Below, piece by piece: positions 53,842 to 63,018 of a stretch of DNA of 64,000 nucleotides. A program made the translations under genes and the position numbers. The stretch is taken from assembly GCF_034009455.1 (NCBI RefSeq), contig NZ_CP125380.1:4105501-4169500 (forward strand), in the 5' to 3' direction. The notes beneath the pieces are model-generated. The model saw only the letters and a program-made list of their open reading frames with translations, did not search any database and was not told the origin of the DNA. The first letter of the stretch is position 1. Each line of letters opens with the position of its first letter. This DNA is from Pseudomonas sp. P5_109 (GTDB lineage: Bacteria; Pseudomonadota; Gammaproteobacteria; Pseudomonadales; Pseudomonadaceae).

Positions 53842-55083
53842 TCAGGCACGCCAGGCCGGGTTCTCGATCAACAGCGCCATGCCCTGCCCGCCGCCAACAC
53901 AGGCCGCGGCGACCCCGTAGCGCAGATTGTGCTCACGCAGTTGTCGCGCCAGGGTCAACACCAGACGCAAGCCACTGGCGGCCAAGGGATGCCCGAGCGC
54001 CAGTGAACCACCCTGGACGTTCAGGCGCGAATGATCCAGCTCCAGTTCCTGTGCCACCGCCAGGACCTGGGCGGCCTGGGCTTCGTTGATTTCAAAGCGG
54101 TCGATCTGCTCCAGGCTCAAGCCGCTGCGCTGCAACAGCAGGCGAATCGCCGGTGCCGGACCGATGCCCATGAACTCTGGCGCCACCCCGACTACTGCGC
54201 TGGCCCGCAGCAAGGCCAACGGTGTATCCCGACAGGCCGAAGCGCGCCCGACCAGGGCCGCCGCCGCGCCATCGACCACCGCACAACTGTTGCCGGCGGT
54301 TTGCACCCCGCCTTCGTGCACGCTGCGCAACCGGGCCAAAGCCGCGATTTCCCCGGGCCGTGGGTGGCTGTCTTCACTCACCGTGTCGACACCGCGTGGC
54401 AGGCGGATGCTGCGCGGCTGGTAGCCTTGCAGTTCAAACACCTGATGCCCCACGGCAACGATCTCGGCTGCCAGCCAGCCAGCCTGCTGCGTCGCAAAGG
54501 CCCGCTGATGACTGGCGCAGGCGTAGGCGTCCACCGCTTCGCGACTCAGCCCATAACGCCGCGCCAGGTTGTCGGCGGTGGCAATCATGTCCACCCCGGG
54601 AGCCGGGTCGTATAACGCCTCCCAGAGAAAATCCTTGAACTGCACTTGCGCGCCAAGACGGAAACCGCCGCGATGGGTATAGGCCGCAATCGGATTGCGC
54701 GACATCGATTCGGTGGCCACGCACAACGCCAATTGCACGCCGTCATCCAGTTGCCTGGCGGCCTGGCGCAGCAGTTCGAAACCGGTGGCACAGATGCGCT
54801 GCACCCCCAGTGCCGGAACCGATTGCGCCACGCCGCTGTACAGGCCGATGTGCCGTGGCAGCAAGTAGGCATCGAAGCTGGCCTGGGCCATGGAGCCCGC
54901 CAGCACGCTGTCGACCGCCAGCGGATCGACTTGCGCGCGCGCCAGTACTTCGCGCCCGACCTTGATGCCCAGGTCGATCGGCGACACCTCGGCCAGTGCC
55001 CCGCCGAGGTCTACCCACGGCGTTCGCAGCGCATCGAAAATCGCCGCATCGGCAAAGGCCGAGTACTGCCCGCCTGCGTTCAC
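53842..55083 (-). CDS. Acetyl-CoA acetyltransferase (thiolase) of the ferulate operon
   Basis: 413 residues from GTG 55083, which overlaps the fcs stop (GTGA); longer ATG-initiated frames lie inside fcs. Thiolase family: the nucleophilic Cys is in VQRICATGFELLRQA, His in NVQGGSLALGHPLAASG, and the second Cys in VAAACVGGGQGMALL. It resembles Aat of ferulate clusters, suited to beta-oxidative side-chain shortening or acetyl-CoA salvage. Last gene of ech-vdh-fcs-thiolase. Confidence 0.82.
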   Translation of the reverse strand: MNAGGQYSAFADAAIFDALRTPWVDLGGALAEVSPIDLGIKVGREVLARAQVDPLAVDSVLAGSMAQASFDAYLLPRHIGLYSGVAQSVPALGVQRICATGFELLRQAARQLDDGVQLALCVATESMSRNPIAAYTHRGGFRLGAQVQFKDFLWEALYDPAPGVDMIATADNLARRYGLSREAVDAYACASHQRAFATQQAGWLAAEIVAVGHQVFELQGYQPRSIRLPRGVDTVSEDSHPRPGEIAALARLRSVHEGGVQTAGNSCAVVDGAAAALVGRASACRDTPLALLRASAVVGVAPEFMGIGPAPAIRLLLQRSGLSLEQIDRFEINEAQAAQVLAVAQELELDHSRLNVQGGSLALGHPLAASGLRLVLTLARQLREHNLRYGVAAACVGGGQGMALLIENPAWRA

Positions 55084-56978
55084 GACTTCGCCCCGGCGCG
55101 CAGGATGGCCGGATCGAGCCCGCGATACAGCGCCTCGACCTGCTCCGCGCGCCACTGCAACACCGCACGCTGATTGATCGAGCCCTTGTCAGTGATTTCA
55201 CCCCGGTCGATGGACGCCGGCTCATCGAGCAAGGCGATCCACTCCAGGCGACTGGCATTGCCGGTGGCCTGGCGATTGAGTCGCTGCAACCAGCCGGCGA
55301 ACCACTCGCGCACCGGCGCACTGGCCAGCACCTCGGTGTCGCTGGCACTGGCCGCCAGCCCTGACAGTCGTCGACACTCAAGCATCCGCGCAAAGACCAG
55401 CGCCCCCAGGCATTCGCGATCCGGCGCGGTCACCACCAGGTCCTGGACATAGGGCGAACCTTCGAGCACCGCGCGGCTGCGCAAAGGCCCGACGCTGACA
55501 AACACCCCGGATGACAACTTGAAATCTTCAGCGATGCGCCCGTCGAACATCAGCCCCAATTGCGGATCACGCGGGTCGGCGAGCTTGAGCGCATCACCGG
55601 AACAGTAGAAGCCCTGCGGGTCGAACGCATCGAGGGTCTGCTGCGCTGACCGCCAGTAGCCGGGCATGATGTGCGGCCCACGAAAGCGCCCTTCCAGCTT
55701 GCCGTCCACCGGCACCAGGCGCACCTCGCAACCGGGTGCCGGCAGGCCGACATAACCGGCCATGGACAACGGCCCGGTGGTGAAGGTGCAGGACGGCGAA
55801 GCCTCGGTCATGCCGAGCCCGGCCATCATGCGGATACGCTCACCGCAGTGCAGTTCGGCGACTCGATCGAGCCGATCCCAGACACTTTGCGACAGACCGG
55901 CCGCGGCAAAGAACAACAGGCTGATGCGTTTGAAAAAGACCTCGCGCAGTTCCGCGTCCTGCTCCAGTGCCGAGGCCAATTCTTCCCAGCCCTTGGGCAC
56001 GGTCAGGTAGGCGGTGGGCGATATTTCCTTGAGGTTGCGCAGGGTTTGCGCGAAACCCTGCGCCGTGGGTTTGCCATCGTCCAGGTAAAAGCTGCCACCG
56101 TTGTACAGCACGATGCCAACGTTATGGCTGCCGCCGAAGGTGTGGTTCCACGGCAGCCAGTCCACCAGCACTGGCGGTGTTTCGCCAAACTCCGGAAATG
56201 TCTGCAACAGCATCTGTTGGTTAGAGCACAGCATGCGCTGAGTGGTGATCACCGCCTTGGGCAGCTTGGTCGAGCCGGAGGTGAACAGGAACTTGGCGAT
56301 GCTGTCCGGCCCCGTGCCGGCAAACGCGGCCTCGGCCTCGGCTCCGCCCGGCTGCTCAAGCAGGCTGGCAAAGCTGACCTGGCGACGCCCCGCGATTTCG
56401 CCCCGGACGGTAATCATGGGCGTTGCTGCGGGTAGCACGGCATCGATGGCGCGCTGGTAGGCTGCGGCATCACCGACAAACACCAGACCGGGTTGCAGCA
56501 GATCGCAGACGTGACGCAGCTTGGCGAAATCCTGGGACAGCAGCGAATAGGCCGGTGACACCGGGCAGTAGGGAATGCCCGCGTACAGGGCGCCGAAGGC
56601 GAGTTGCAAATGCTCGATGTCATTGCCCGAGAGCAGCACCAGCGGTTTTTCTGCCGACAGGCCGTAGCGCAACAGGCTTTGGGCGATGGCCCGGACACTG
56701 TCGAGCATCTGCGCGTAACTGACCCGACGCCACTCACCGTCGGCCTGGCGGGCGGCGATAAAGGTCTGCTCGGGACGCACATTGGCCCAATGCACCAGAC
56801 GGTCGAGCAGTCGCGGCGGATACTCGGCCAATGGCTCCAGGGAGCGCATGTGCAAGGCGCCCTGTTGTTCTGTCACCTCGACCGCTGCGCGACCGATGGA
56901 CACGTGACGGTAGCGCGGCGCGCTGATCTGGGTGTGGGGTTGCGATCTGAATTCGGAACTCACGTGCTTGTTCTCCAT
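55080..56978 (-). CDS. fcs: Feruloyl-CoA synthetase (hydroxycinnamate:CoA ligase)
   Basis: 632 residues from ATG 56978. AMP-binding acyl-CoA ligase: FLFTSGSTKLPKAVITTQRM is the ATP-binding signature, WLPWNHTFGGSHNVGI and LGMTEASPSCTFTTGP are adenylate motifs, and the SGDALKLAD and DGRIAEDFKLSSG regions lead to the C-domain. The length (about 630) and downstream thiolase match Pseudomonas Fcs, which activates ferulate, caffeate and p-coumarate. Between vdh and the thiolase gene. Confidence 0.92.
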   Translation of the reverse strand: MENKHVSSEFRSQPHTQISAPRYRHVSIGRAAVEVTEQQGALHMRSLEPLAEYPPRLLDRLVHWANVRPEQTFIAARQADGEWRRVSYAQMLDSVRAIAQSLLRYGLSAEKPLVLLSGNDIEHLQLAFGALYAGIPYCPVSPAYSLLSQDFAKLRHVCDLLQPGLVFVGDAAAYQRAIDAVLPAATPMITVRGEIAGRRQVSFASLLEQPGGAEAEAAFAGTGPDSIAKFLFTSGSTKLPKAVITTQRMLCSNQQMLLQTFPEFGETPPVLVDWLPWNHTFGGSHNVGIVLYNGGSFYLDDGKPTAQGFAQTLRNLKEISPTAYLTVPKGWEELASALEQDAELREVFFKRISLLFFAAAGLSQSVWDRLDRVAELHCGERIRMMAGLGMTEASPSCTFTTGPLSMAGYVGLPAPGCEVRLVPVDGKLEGRFRGPHIMPGYWRSAQQTLDAFDPQGFYCSGDALKLADPRDPQLGLMFDGRIAEDFKLSSGVFVSVGPLRSRAVLEGSPYVQDLVVTAPDRECLGALVFARMLECRRLSGLAASASDTEVLASAPVREWFAGWLQRLNRQATGNASRLEWIALLDEPASIDRGEITDKGSINQRAVLQWRAEQVEALYRGLDPAILRAGAKS

Positions 56979-57053
56979 CAAGGCACGCTACCACCAAGCC
57001 GCACGGATGGGCATGGTAGTGGCTGCAGCCTTTTTTATTGTTATTTCTGCGGT

Positions 57054-58502
57054 TCAGATCGGGTAATGCCGTGGTCCATTCTGCAGGGTGACCCAGCGCA
57101 ACTGGGTGAAATGCTCGATGGATGCCTTGCCGCCAAAGCTGCCGTAGCCGCTGGACTTGACCCCGCCGAAGGGCATTTGCGCTTCGTCGTGCACGGTCGG
57201 GCCATTGATATGACAGATACCCGACTCGACCCGTTGGGCCAGCGCCAGGGCGCGCCCGGTATCGCGACTGAAAATCGCCGCCGACAAACCGAACTCGGAA
57301 TCGTTGGCCAGGCGCAGCAACGCTTCATCGCCCTCCCCGCGCAGCAACACCGCCACCGGGCCGAAGGACTCTTCGCGATACAGGCGCATGCTCTCGTTGA
57401 CGCCATCGAGCAGGGTCGGCTGCAAAATGCTGCCGTCCAGCTGTCCGCCGACCACCAACCGCGCGCCCTTGCCCAGGGCATCGTCGATCAACCCCTTGAT
57501 GCGCGTGCCGGCACTGGCATCGACCAGCGAACCGAGCACCGAATCTGCCAGCGCGGGGTCACCAGCACGCAGGGTTTCGACTTTGGCGGCGAGCTTGACG
57601 ACAAAGGCGTCGGCGACCTTCGCATCGACGATCAGGCGTTCGGTGGACATGCAGATCTGCCCCTGATTGAAGTAAGCGCCGAAAGCGGCTGCCTCGACCG
57701 CCGCATCCAGGTCGGCATCATCGAGCACCAGCAACGGCGCCTTGCCGCCCAGTTCCAGCAGAGCCGGCTTGAGGTGTCGCGCCGCGAGCTCGCCGACAAT
57801 GCGCCCGACATGGGTTGAACCGGTGAAGTTGACCCGCCGCACCGCCGGGTTAGCGATCAGCCGCTCGACAATCGCCGCGGCATCCGCCGGGGCATTGCTG
57901 ATGACATTGACCACGCCATCGCCCAGTCCGGCATCCTGCAACACCTGGCCGATCAGCCGGTGCACCGCCGGGCTCAGCTCGGAAGCCTTGAGTACCACGG
58001 TATTGCCGCACGCCAGCGGCATGGCGATGGCGCGGGTGGCGAGAATCACCGGGGCATTCCACGGGGCGATGCCCAGCACCACACCGCAAGGTTGACGCAG
58101 GGCCATGGCAAAACTGCCCGGCACATCCGAGGGGATGACTTCGCCATTGATCAGGGTGGTCATCGATGCCGCTTCACGCAGCATGTTCGATGCCAGTCGC
58201 ACGTTGAATCCATACCAGTTGGCCATGGCCCCGGTTTCGCCAGCCGCTGCAATGAACTCGGCACTGCGCGCCTGCAACTGCTCGGCGGCCTTGAGCAAAC
58301 GGCTGCGGCGTTCATTGGGCGCCAGGGCGGCCCAGGCGGGAAACGCTGCCTGGGCGGCAGCCACCGCGGCATCGGCATCTTCCAGGGTGGCGGCGGCAAC
58401 CCGCGATACCCGCTCACCGGTCACCGGGTTGCAGCGTTCGAAGGTTCGACCGTCGCGGGCAGGCAGCGACTGGCCGCCAATCAACAGGGGCACGTCCAGC
58501 AT
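57054..58502 (-). CDS. vdh: Vanillin dehydrogenase
   Basis: 482 residues, AGAGGAATCACC before ATG 58502. ALDH superfamily: Rossmann GIAPWNAPVILATRA, TGSTHVGRIVGELAARHLKP, ELGGKAPLLV with the catalytic Glu, and FNQGQICMSTERLIV with the catalytic Cys. Oxidises vanillin (and p-hydroxybenzaldehyde) released by Ech to the benzoate. Position between ech and fcs fixes the identity. Confidence 0.92.
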   Translation of the reverse strand: MLDVPLLIGGQSLPARDGRTFERCNPVTGERVSRVAAATLEDADAAVAAAQAAFPAWAALAPNERRSRLLKAAEQLQARSAEFIAAAGETGAMANWYGFNVRLASNMLREAASMTTLINGEVIPSDVPGSFAMALRQPCGVVLGIAPWNAPVILATRAIAMPLACGNTVVLKASELSPAVHRLIGQVLQDAGLGDGVVNVISNAPADAAAIVERLIANPAVRRVNFTGSTHVGRIVGELAARHLKPALLELGGKAPLLVLDDADLDAAVEAAAFGAYFNQGQICMSTERLIVDAKVADAFVVKLAAKVETLRAGDPALADSVLGSLVDASAGTRIKGLIDDALGKGARLVVGGQLDGSILQPTLLDGVNESMRLYREESFGPVAVLLRGEGDEALLRLANDSEFGLSAAIFSRDTGRALALAQRVESGICHINGPTVHDEAQMPFGGVKSSGYGSFGGKASIEHFTQLRWVTLQNGPRHYPI

Positions 58503-58585
58503 GGTGATTCCTCTTTATTGTCTTTATCGGGAATACAGTCGAGCGATGCAGCGCGCCGGGGCGGACATGCACCCGGCGATCAGCT

Positions 58586-59416
58586 TCAGCGTTTGTAGGC
58601 CTGCAGACCGGGCTTGATGCTCTTTTCGTCGAGGAACTGCTTCATGCCCTGCTCGCGGCCACCTTCGGTGTCGAGCAGGCGCGACTGGTCGAGCTTGGCG
58701 TACAGGTAGTCCTCGTTCTGCTCCCAGGTCAGCTCGCGGCAGCGCTTGAAACCATGCTTGGCCGCACGCAGCACCACCGGGTTTTTCTCCAGCAGGTTGC
58801 GCGCCAGATCCACGGTGACTTCACGCAGTTGCGCCAGGGGTACGCTGTCGTTGACCAGGCCCATTTCGGCGGCTTTCTGCCCGCCAAAGGTCTTGCCGGT
58901 CATGATGTAGTACAGCGACTGGCGGTGGCCCACGGTGTCGGCCATGGCTTTGCTCACCAGGTTGCCCGGCGGGATGCCCCAGTTGATTTCCGAGAGGCCG
59001 AAGGTCGCTTCGTCGGCGCAGATCGCCAGGTCACAGGCCACCAGCGGGCTGAAGCCGCCACCGAAGCACCAGCCGTTGACCATGGCGATGGTCGGCTTGG
59101 CGTACATGCGCAGCAGTTTCCATTGCCATTGCGAGGCTTCGCGGCGGATCTTTTCCTGAAGGATCTCCGGGCCTGCGTCCACTTCGCGGAAGTATTCCTT
59201 GAGGTCCATGCCCGCCGTCCAGGCATCGCCGGCACCGGTCAGCACCAACACACCGGCTGCTGGATCCTGCTCCAGGGTTTCCAGCACATCGATCATTTCC
59301 CGGTTGAGTGTCGGGCTCATGGCGTTGCGTTTTTCCGGGCGATTGAGAATGACCCAGGCGATGCCTTCCTCGATCTCGACCTTGACGGTTGTCCAGCGAC
59401 CTTCGTAGTTGCTCAT
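58586..59416 (-). CDS. ech: Feruloyl-CoA hydratase/lyase (Ech)
   Basis: 276 residues. Crotonase-fold enzyme that hydrates feruloyl-CoA and then cleaves it to vanillin and acetyl-CoA. Family features: WVILNRPEKRNAMSPTLNRE, AGDAWTAGMDLKEYFREVD, and NGWCFGGGFSPLVACDLAICAD oxyanion region, with EINWGIPPGNLVSK carrying the catalytic Glu. First gene of the operon, divergent from ferR; operator-like repeats lie upstream. Confidence 0.95.
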   Translation of the reverse strand: MSNYEGRWTTVKVEIEEGIAWVILNRPEKRNAMSPTLNREMIDVLETLEQDPAAGVLVLTGAGDAWTAGMDLKEYFREVDAGPEILQEKIRREASQWQWKLLRMYAKPTIAMVNGWCFGGGFSPLVACDLAICADEATFGLSEINWGIPPGNLVSKAMADTVGHRQSLYYIMTGKTFGGQKAAEMGLVNDSVPLAQLREVTVDLARNLLEKNPVVLRAAKHGFKRCRELTWEQNEDYLYAKLDQSRLLDTEGGREQGMKQFLDEKSIKPGLQAYKR

Positions 59417-59480
59417 GGCGATGCTCTCTTGTTCTTGGCTTGAAGATGACTGGAAATTAAAGGACCGATATAGTTATGTC

Positions 59481-59507
59481 AATTAACCATTAATCGAATT
59501 AACCATT
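59481..59507. promoter_or_regulatory. Direct-repeat operator between ferR and ech
   Basis: AATTAACCATT occurs twice (59481-59491 and 59497-59507), five bases apart, in the AT-rich gap between the divergent genes; overlapping TTAA...TTAA half-sites give partial dyads. Likely FerR (MarR-type) binding site or overlapping promoter; the 16-base centre spacing is not a standard single MarR palindrome. Confidence 0.55.
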
Positions 59508-59630
59508 TTTTTATCCGCCCGCAAATATCCTCCCACCCCATCGCCATGAACGACGGGCATAGCTATCAGCGGCCAACCCCGGCAAACTAGATAGGCTTGT
59601 TAACCTCCACCTCTTCAGGATTCACCCGCA

Positions 59631-60119
59631 ATGGCCAAGCCTTCTCCCCTCGCCGACCAGAGCGAGTCCCCGTCCGCCACCGCCGAGCTGCAGGCACCGC
59701 TGGATTCGGCACTGGACGACCTGATCGGCTACGCGATGCGGCGCGCTCAACTCAAGCTGTTCCAGAACCTGATCGGCCGTCTGTCAGCCCACGACCTGCG
59801 CCCCGCACAGTTCTCGGCCCTGGCGATCATCGACCAGAATCCAGGGCTGATGCAGGCCGACCTGGCCCGCGCCCTGGCCATCGAACCGCCGCAGGTGGTG
59901 CCGCTGCTCAACAAACTGGAAAGCCGCGCGCTGGCGGTGCGAGTGCGTTGCAAGCCGGACAAACGCTCCTACGGAATCTTCCTGAGCAAGACCGGCGAAA
60001 CCTTGCTCAAGGAGCTCAAGCAGATCGCCGCGCAAAGCGATTTCGACTCCACTGCATCGCTGACCGGCGAAGAGCGCGAGGAGCTGCTGCGCTTGCTGAG
60101 AAAGGTTTACCAGGACTGA
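59631..60119 (+). CDS. ferR: MarR-family repressor of ferulate genes
   Basis: 162 residues from ATG 59631. MarR winged helix: ALDDLIGYAMRRAQLKLFQN, LRPAQFSALAIIDQNPGLMQ, then ADLARALAIEPPQVVPLLNKLESR and the wing VRCKPDKRSYGIFLS. Divergent from ech as in other Pseudomonas ferulate clusters, where hydroxycinnamoyl-CoA relieves repression. The large repeat array begins 60 bases after its stop. Confidence 0.86.
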   Translation: MAKPSPLADQSESPSATAELQAPLDSALDDLIGYAMRRAQLKLFQNLIGRLSAHDLRPAQFSALAIIDQNPGLMQADLARALAIEPPQVVPLLNKLESRALAVRVRCKPDKRSYGIFLSKTGETLLKELKQIAAQSDFDSTASLTGEEREELLRLLRKVYQD

Positions 60120-60179
60120 ACCAACGCTGCCAGCACGCCCCCTTTCCAAAAAAAAGGTCCATCACGGATTACCGAGAAA

Positions 60180-61297
60180 CTGTAGGAGCCGGCTTGCTGG
60201 CGATGGACTCCAACGCGCCGCGCTTATCCAATTCATACGCGTCATCGTTAACCACCATCGCTGGCAAGCCAGCTCCTACAAGGGACCGCGTCCTGGCCGA
60301 AATGATGGGAACACCAAACTGTAGGAGCCAGCTTGCTGGCGATGGACGCAAGTGCGCCGCGTTTATCCAGGTCACACGCGTTATCGTTCACGACCATCGC
60401 TGGCAAGCCAGCTCCTACAAGGGACCGCGTCCTGGCCGAAATAATGTGAACACCAAACTGTAGGAGCCGGCTTGCTGGCGATGGACGCAAGTGCGCCGCG
60501 TTTATCCAGGTCACACGCGTTATCGTTCACGACCATCGCTGGCAAGCCAGCTCCTACAAGGGCCCGCGTCCTGGTGGAAATGATGTGAACGCCAAACTGT
60601 AGGAGCCAGCTTGCTGGCGATGGACTCCAGTGCGCCGCGTTTATCCAATTCATACGCGTCATCGTTAACGACCATCGCTGGCGTCCGGGTGGAAATGATG
60701 TGAACGCCAAACTGTAGGAGCCGGCTTGCTGGCGATGGACTCGAGTGCGCCGCGTTTATCCAGGTCATACGCGTTATCGTTAACGACCATCGCTGGCGTC
60801 CGGGTGGAAATGATATGAACGCCAAACTGTAGGAGCCGGCTTGCTGGCGATGGACTCCAGTGCGCCGCGGTTATCCGGTTTACGCGCGTTATCGTTAACG
60901 ACCATCGCTGGCGTCCTGGTGGAAATGATGTGAACACCAAACTGTAGGAGCCGGCTTGCTGGCGATGGACTCCAGTGCGCCGCGTTTATCCAGGTCACAC
61001 GCGTTATCGTTGACGACCATCGCTGGCAAGCCAGCTCCTACAGGGGACCGCGTCCGGGTCGAAATGATGTGAACACCAAACTGTAGGAGCCGGCTTGCTG
61101 GCGATGGACTCCAACGCGCCGCGTTTATCCCGGTCACACGCGTTATCGTTAACGACCATCGCTGGCGTCCTGGTGGAAATGATGTGAACACCAAACTGTA
61201 GGAGCCGGCTTGCTGGCGATGGACTCCAGTGCGCCGCGTTTATCCAGTTCACCCGCGTTATCGTTGACGACCATCGCCGGCAAGCCGGCTCCTACAG
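60180..61297. repeat. Nine-copy tandem array of a REP-doublet repeat
   Basis: Units start (CTGTAGGAGC) at 60180, 60319, 60458, 60597, 60712, 60827, 60942, 61081 and 61196. Unit lengths are 139, 139, 139, 115, 115, 115, 139 and 115 bases, and the last copy ends at 61297. Each has a REP arm, GCTTGCTGGCGATGGACTC, a central part with GCGCCGCGTTTATCC and ACGCGTTATCGTTAACGACC, and in long units a second inverted REP arm AAGCCAGCTCCTAC. Short units lack 24 bases covering that second arm. Small open frames on the minus strand are artefacts of the repetition. It lies between ferR and an OprD gene. Confidence 0.95.
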
Positions 61298-61364
61298 TTC
61301 CCCGGGATTGCGTGAAGAACCAAAAAAAAGGGACGGCCGGCGGGCAACATCAAAGGCCCCGGGA

Positions 61365-62687
61365 TTACCAGATGGGTAAGGTATAGAGCACCAGGAAGCG
61401 GGTCTGGTTTTCATCGCGGAATGCCGTACCGCTCGGGAAGTCATTGCGATAGATCGCCTTGCGCGCCAACAGCCCGACGTTTTTCAGCGGGCCGCTCTGA
61501 ATCACATAACCCAGCTCCATCTGGAATTCGCGCTCCTTGCGGTCCTCGGCGTTGTAGGCTGCCAACTCGATATTGTCGCCGCGCACGTAACGCAATCTTC
61601 CCTTCAAACCGGGCACCCCGGACGCGACGAAGTCGTAGTCATAGATCGCTTGCCAGGTGCGCTCCTTGGCGTTGAGAAAATCCGAAGCCATGGTCAGTTC
61701 GCTCATGCCCATCAGCTCGGTGCCAGAGATGTACGGCGTCGCCGTGTCGCCACTGGCGTGCATGTAGCCAAGGCTCACCCTGTGCCCGCCGAAGCGGTAG
61801 CCGAACAATGCCGAGAGGTTACGGTTGTCCACTTCGCCCGCCTTGGCGCTGCCATCCTCGCGACTGAAAAAACTGCGCAAGTCGCTGGTGAACACCCCGT
61901 CGCCGAGCGGCAGGTTATGCAGCAATGCCAGGGTGTCCTGTTGGTACAGGTCAGCCACCTCGGCATGGTAGGCGCGCAGGCTCAGGTCCTTGTTGACCTG
62001 GTAATCACCGCCCAGATACGCCATGTGCGAGGTGGTGGCAGCGCCGTTGAAACGCCGGTTCGGCGAGGCGATGGTCATGGCCTGGTAGTCCGTGGAATCG
62101 CGCTTGTTGATGCGATCGATGTAACCGGTATTCAGGGTCAGGCCATCGATATCCCTGGAGCTGAGCGTGGTACCGCGAAAGGTCTGTGGCAGCAGTCGCG
62201 ACGGGCTGGCAAAGGCGAACGGCAGGAAGATCGAGACATCGCCACTCTTGACCGTTGTCTGGGCAAACCGCAGCTTGGCCGTCGGCGCCAGCCGCGAATA
62301 GTCATCCGCCGCGCGCTTGTCGCTGGCCGATACCGGCAATAGTTCGGTGCCGCTGCGATCCGGCGCGGAGTCGAGCTTGACCCCTAGCAGCCCGCGCACA
62401 TCCAGGCCAAAGCCTACAGTCCCTTGGGTAAACCCGGACTCCATGCCCAGGATGAAACCCTGGGCCCACTCCCGCGCGGCAGACTTGGCGCCGCCGTCCT
62501 GATATTCACGGTCCAGGTAGTAATTGCGCAGGGTCAAGTTTGCGTGGCTGTCCTCGATAAACCCCTCGGCCCGCAGTTGAGAGGGCAGAACGCTGACGCC
62601 TAGCAGTGCCACGACCCACCCTGGATGGGTGCGGGAGAGACAGGCGAGTGATGCTGATGAACCGGTGTTCATGGGGCGTTTTGGCAT
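61365..62687 (-). CDS. OprD-family outer-membrane porin
   Basis: 440 residues from ATG 62687 (ATG 62672 is five codons later; TTG/ATG further up are rejected). Signal peptide region ends ...GVLVLPSQLRA-like before EGFIEDSHANLTLRNYYLD. OprD pattern: REWAQGFILGMESGFTQGTVGFGLDVRGLLGVKLDS and final strand LVLYTLPIW ending in Trp. Divergent from the AAHS transporter and near the ferulate operon, so probably a hydroxycinnamate or aromatic-acid porin; substrate inferred. Confidence 0.86.
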   Translation of the reverse strand: MPKRPMNTGSSASLACLSRTHPGWVVALLGVSVLPSQLRAEGFIEDSHANLTLRNYYLDREYQDGGAKSAAREWAQGFILGMESGFTQGTVGFGLDVRGLLGVKLDSAPDRSGTELLPVSASDKRAADDYSRLAPTAKLRFAQTTVKSGDVSIFLPFAFASPSRLLPQTFRGTTLSSRDIDGLTLNTGYIDRINKRDSTDYQAMTIASPNRRFNGAATTSHMAYLGGDYQVNKDLSLRAYHAEVADLYQQDTLALLHNLPLGDGVFTSDLRSFFSREDGSAKAGEVDNRNLSALFGYRFGGHRVSLGYMHASGDTATPYISGTELMGMSELTMASDFLNAKERTWQAIYDYDFVASGVPGLKGRLRYVRGDNIELAAYNAEDRKEREFQMELGYVIQSGPLKNVGLLARKAIYRNDFPSGTAFRDENQTRFLVLYTLPIW

Positions 62688-63018
62688 GTTCGATGTCCAC
62701 TTCTTATTGTTGTTTTCGGGTGCCGGCCCCACACGGGAGTACCGGCTTCACGAACAGAGAATGGAAACAGCCAAGGCTCGTCGTCAATTGCAAGTGACCG
62801 ATAATCGAACATTAATATTATTATCTATTTTTCATTTCTACCAAAAACGAATACATAAGAATTTGTTTTTGAAGGTTTTATTTGTTGTTTTCGGCAGTTT
62901 TTACGATGCGATTCTTTTTTTAGTTATCTTTGTTATCTTAATCACCAGCGGTCACTGACGGCGCACCCGACGCACGAAGGGCTCGACTGCATAACAAAAA
63001 CAACAATGAGGTTCACCC
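62688..63018. promoter_or_regulatory. AT-rich divergent promoter region
   Basis: About 330 bases between the divergent porin and transporter genes. The section 62800-62945 is strikingly AT-rich compared with the window and includes ATAATCGAACATTAATATT near 62802, which resembles half-sites of the ferR-ech gap. Promoters for both genes must lie here. No gene is supported. Confidence 0.5.

Noticed and set aside
60169..61252. Series of similar minus-strand proteins of 70-110 residues
   Set aside because: They are translations of the tandem REP array in one frame. No ribosome sites, and unit lengths (139 and 115) are not multiples of three, so frames break between units.
60180..61297. Possible CRISPR array
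   Set aside because: Repeat units are 115-139 bases and contiguous, with no unique spacers and no cas genes; internal symmetry is of the REP type.
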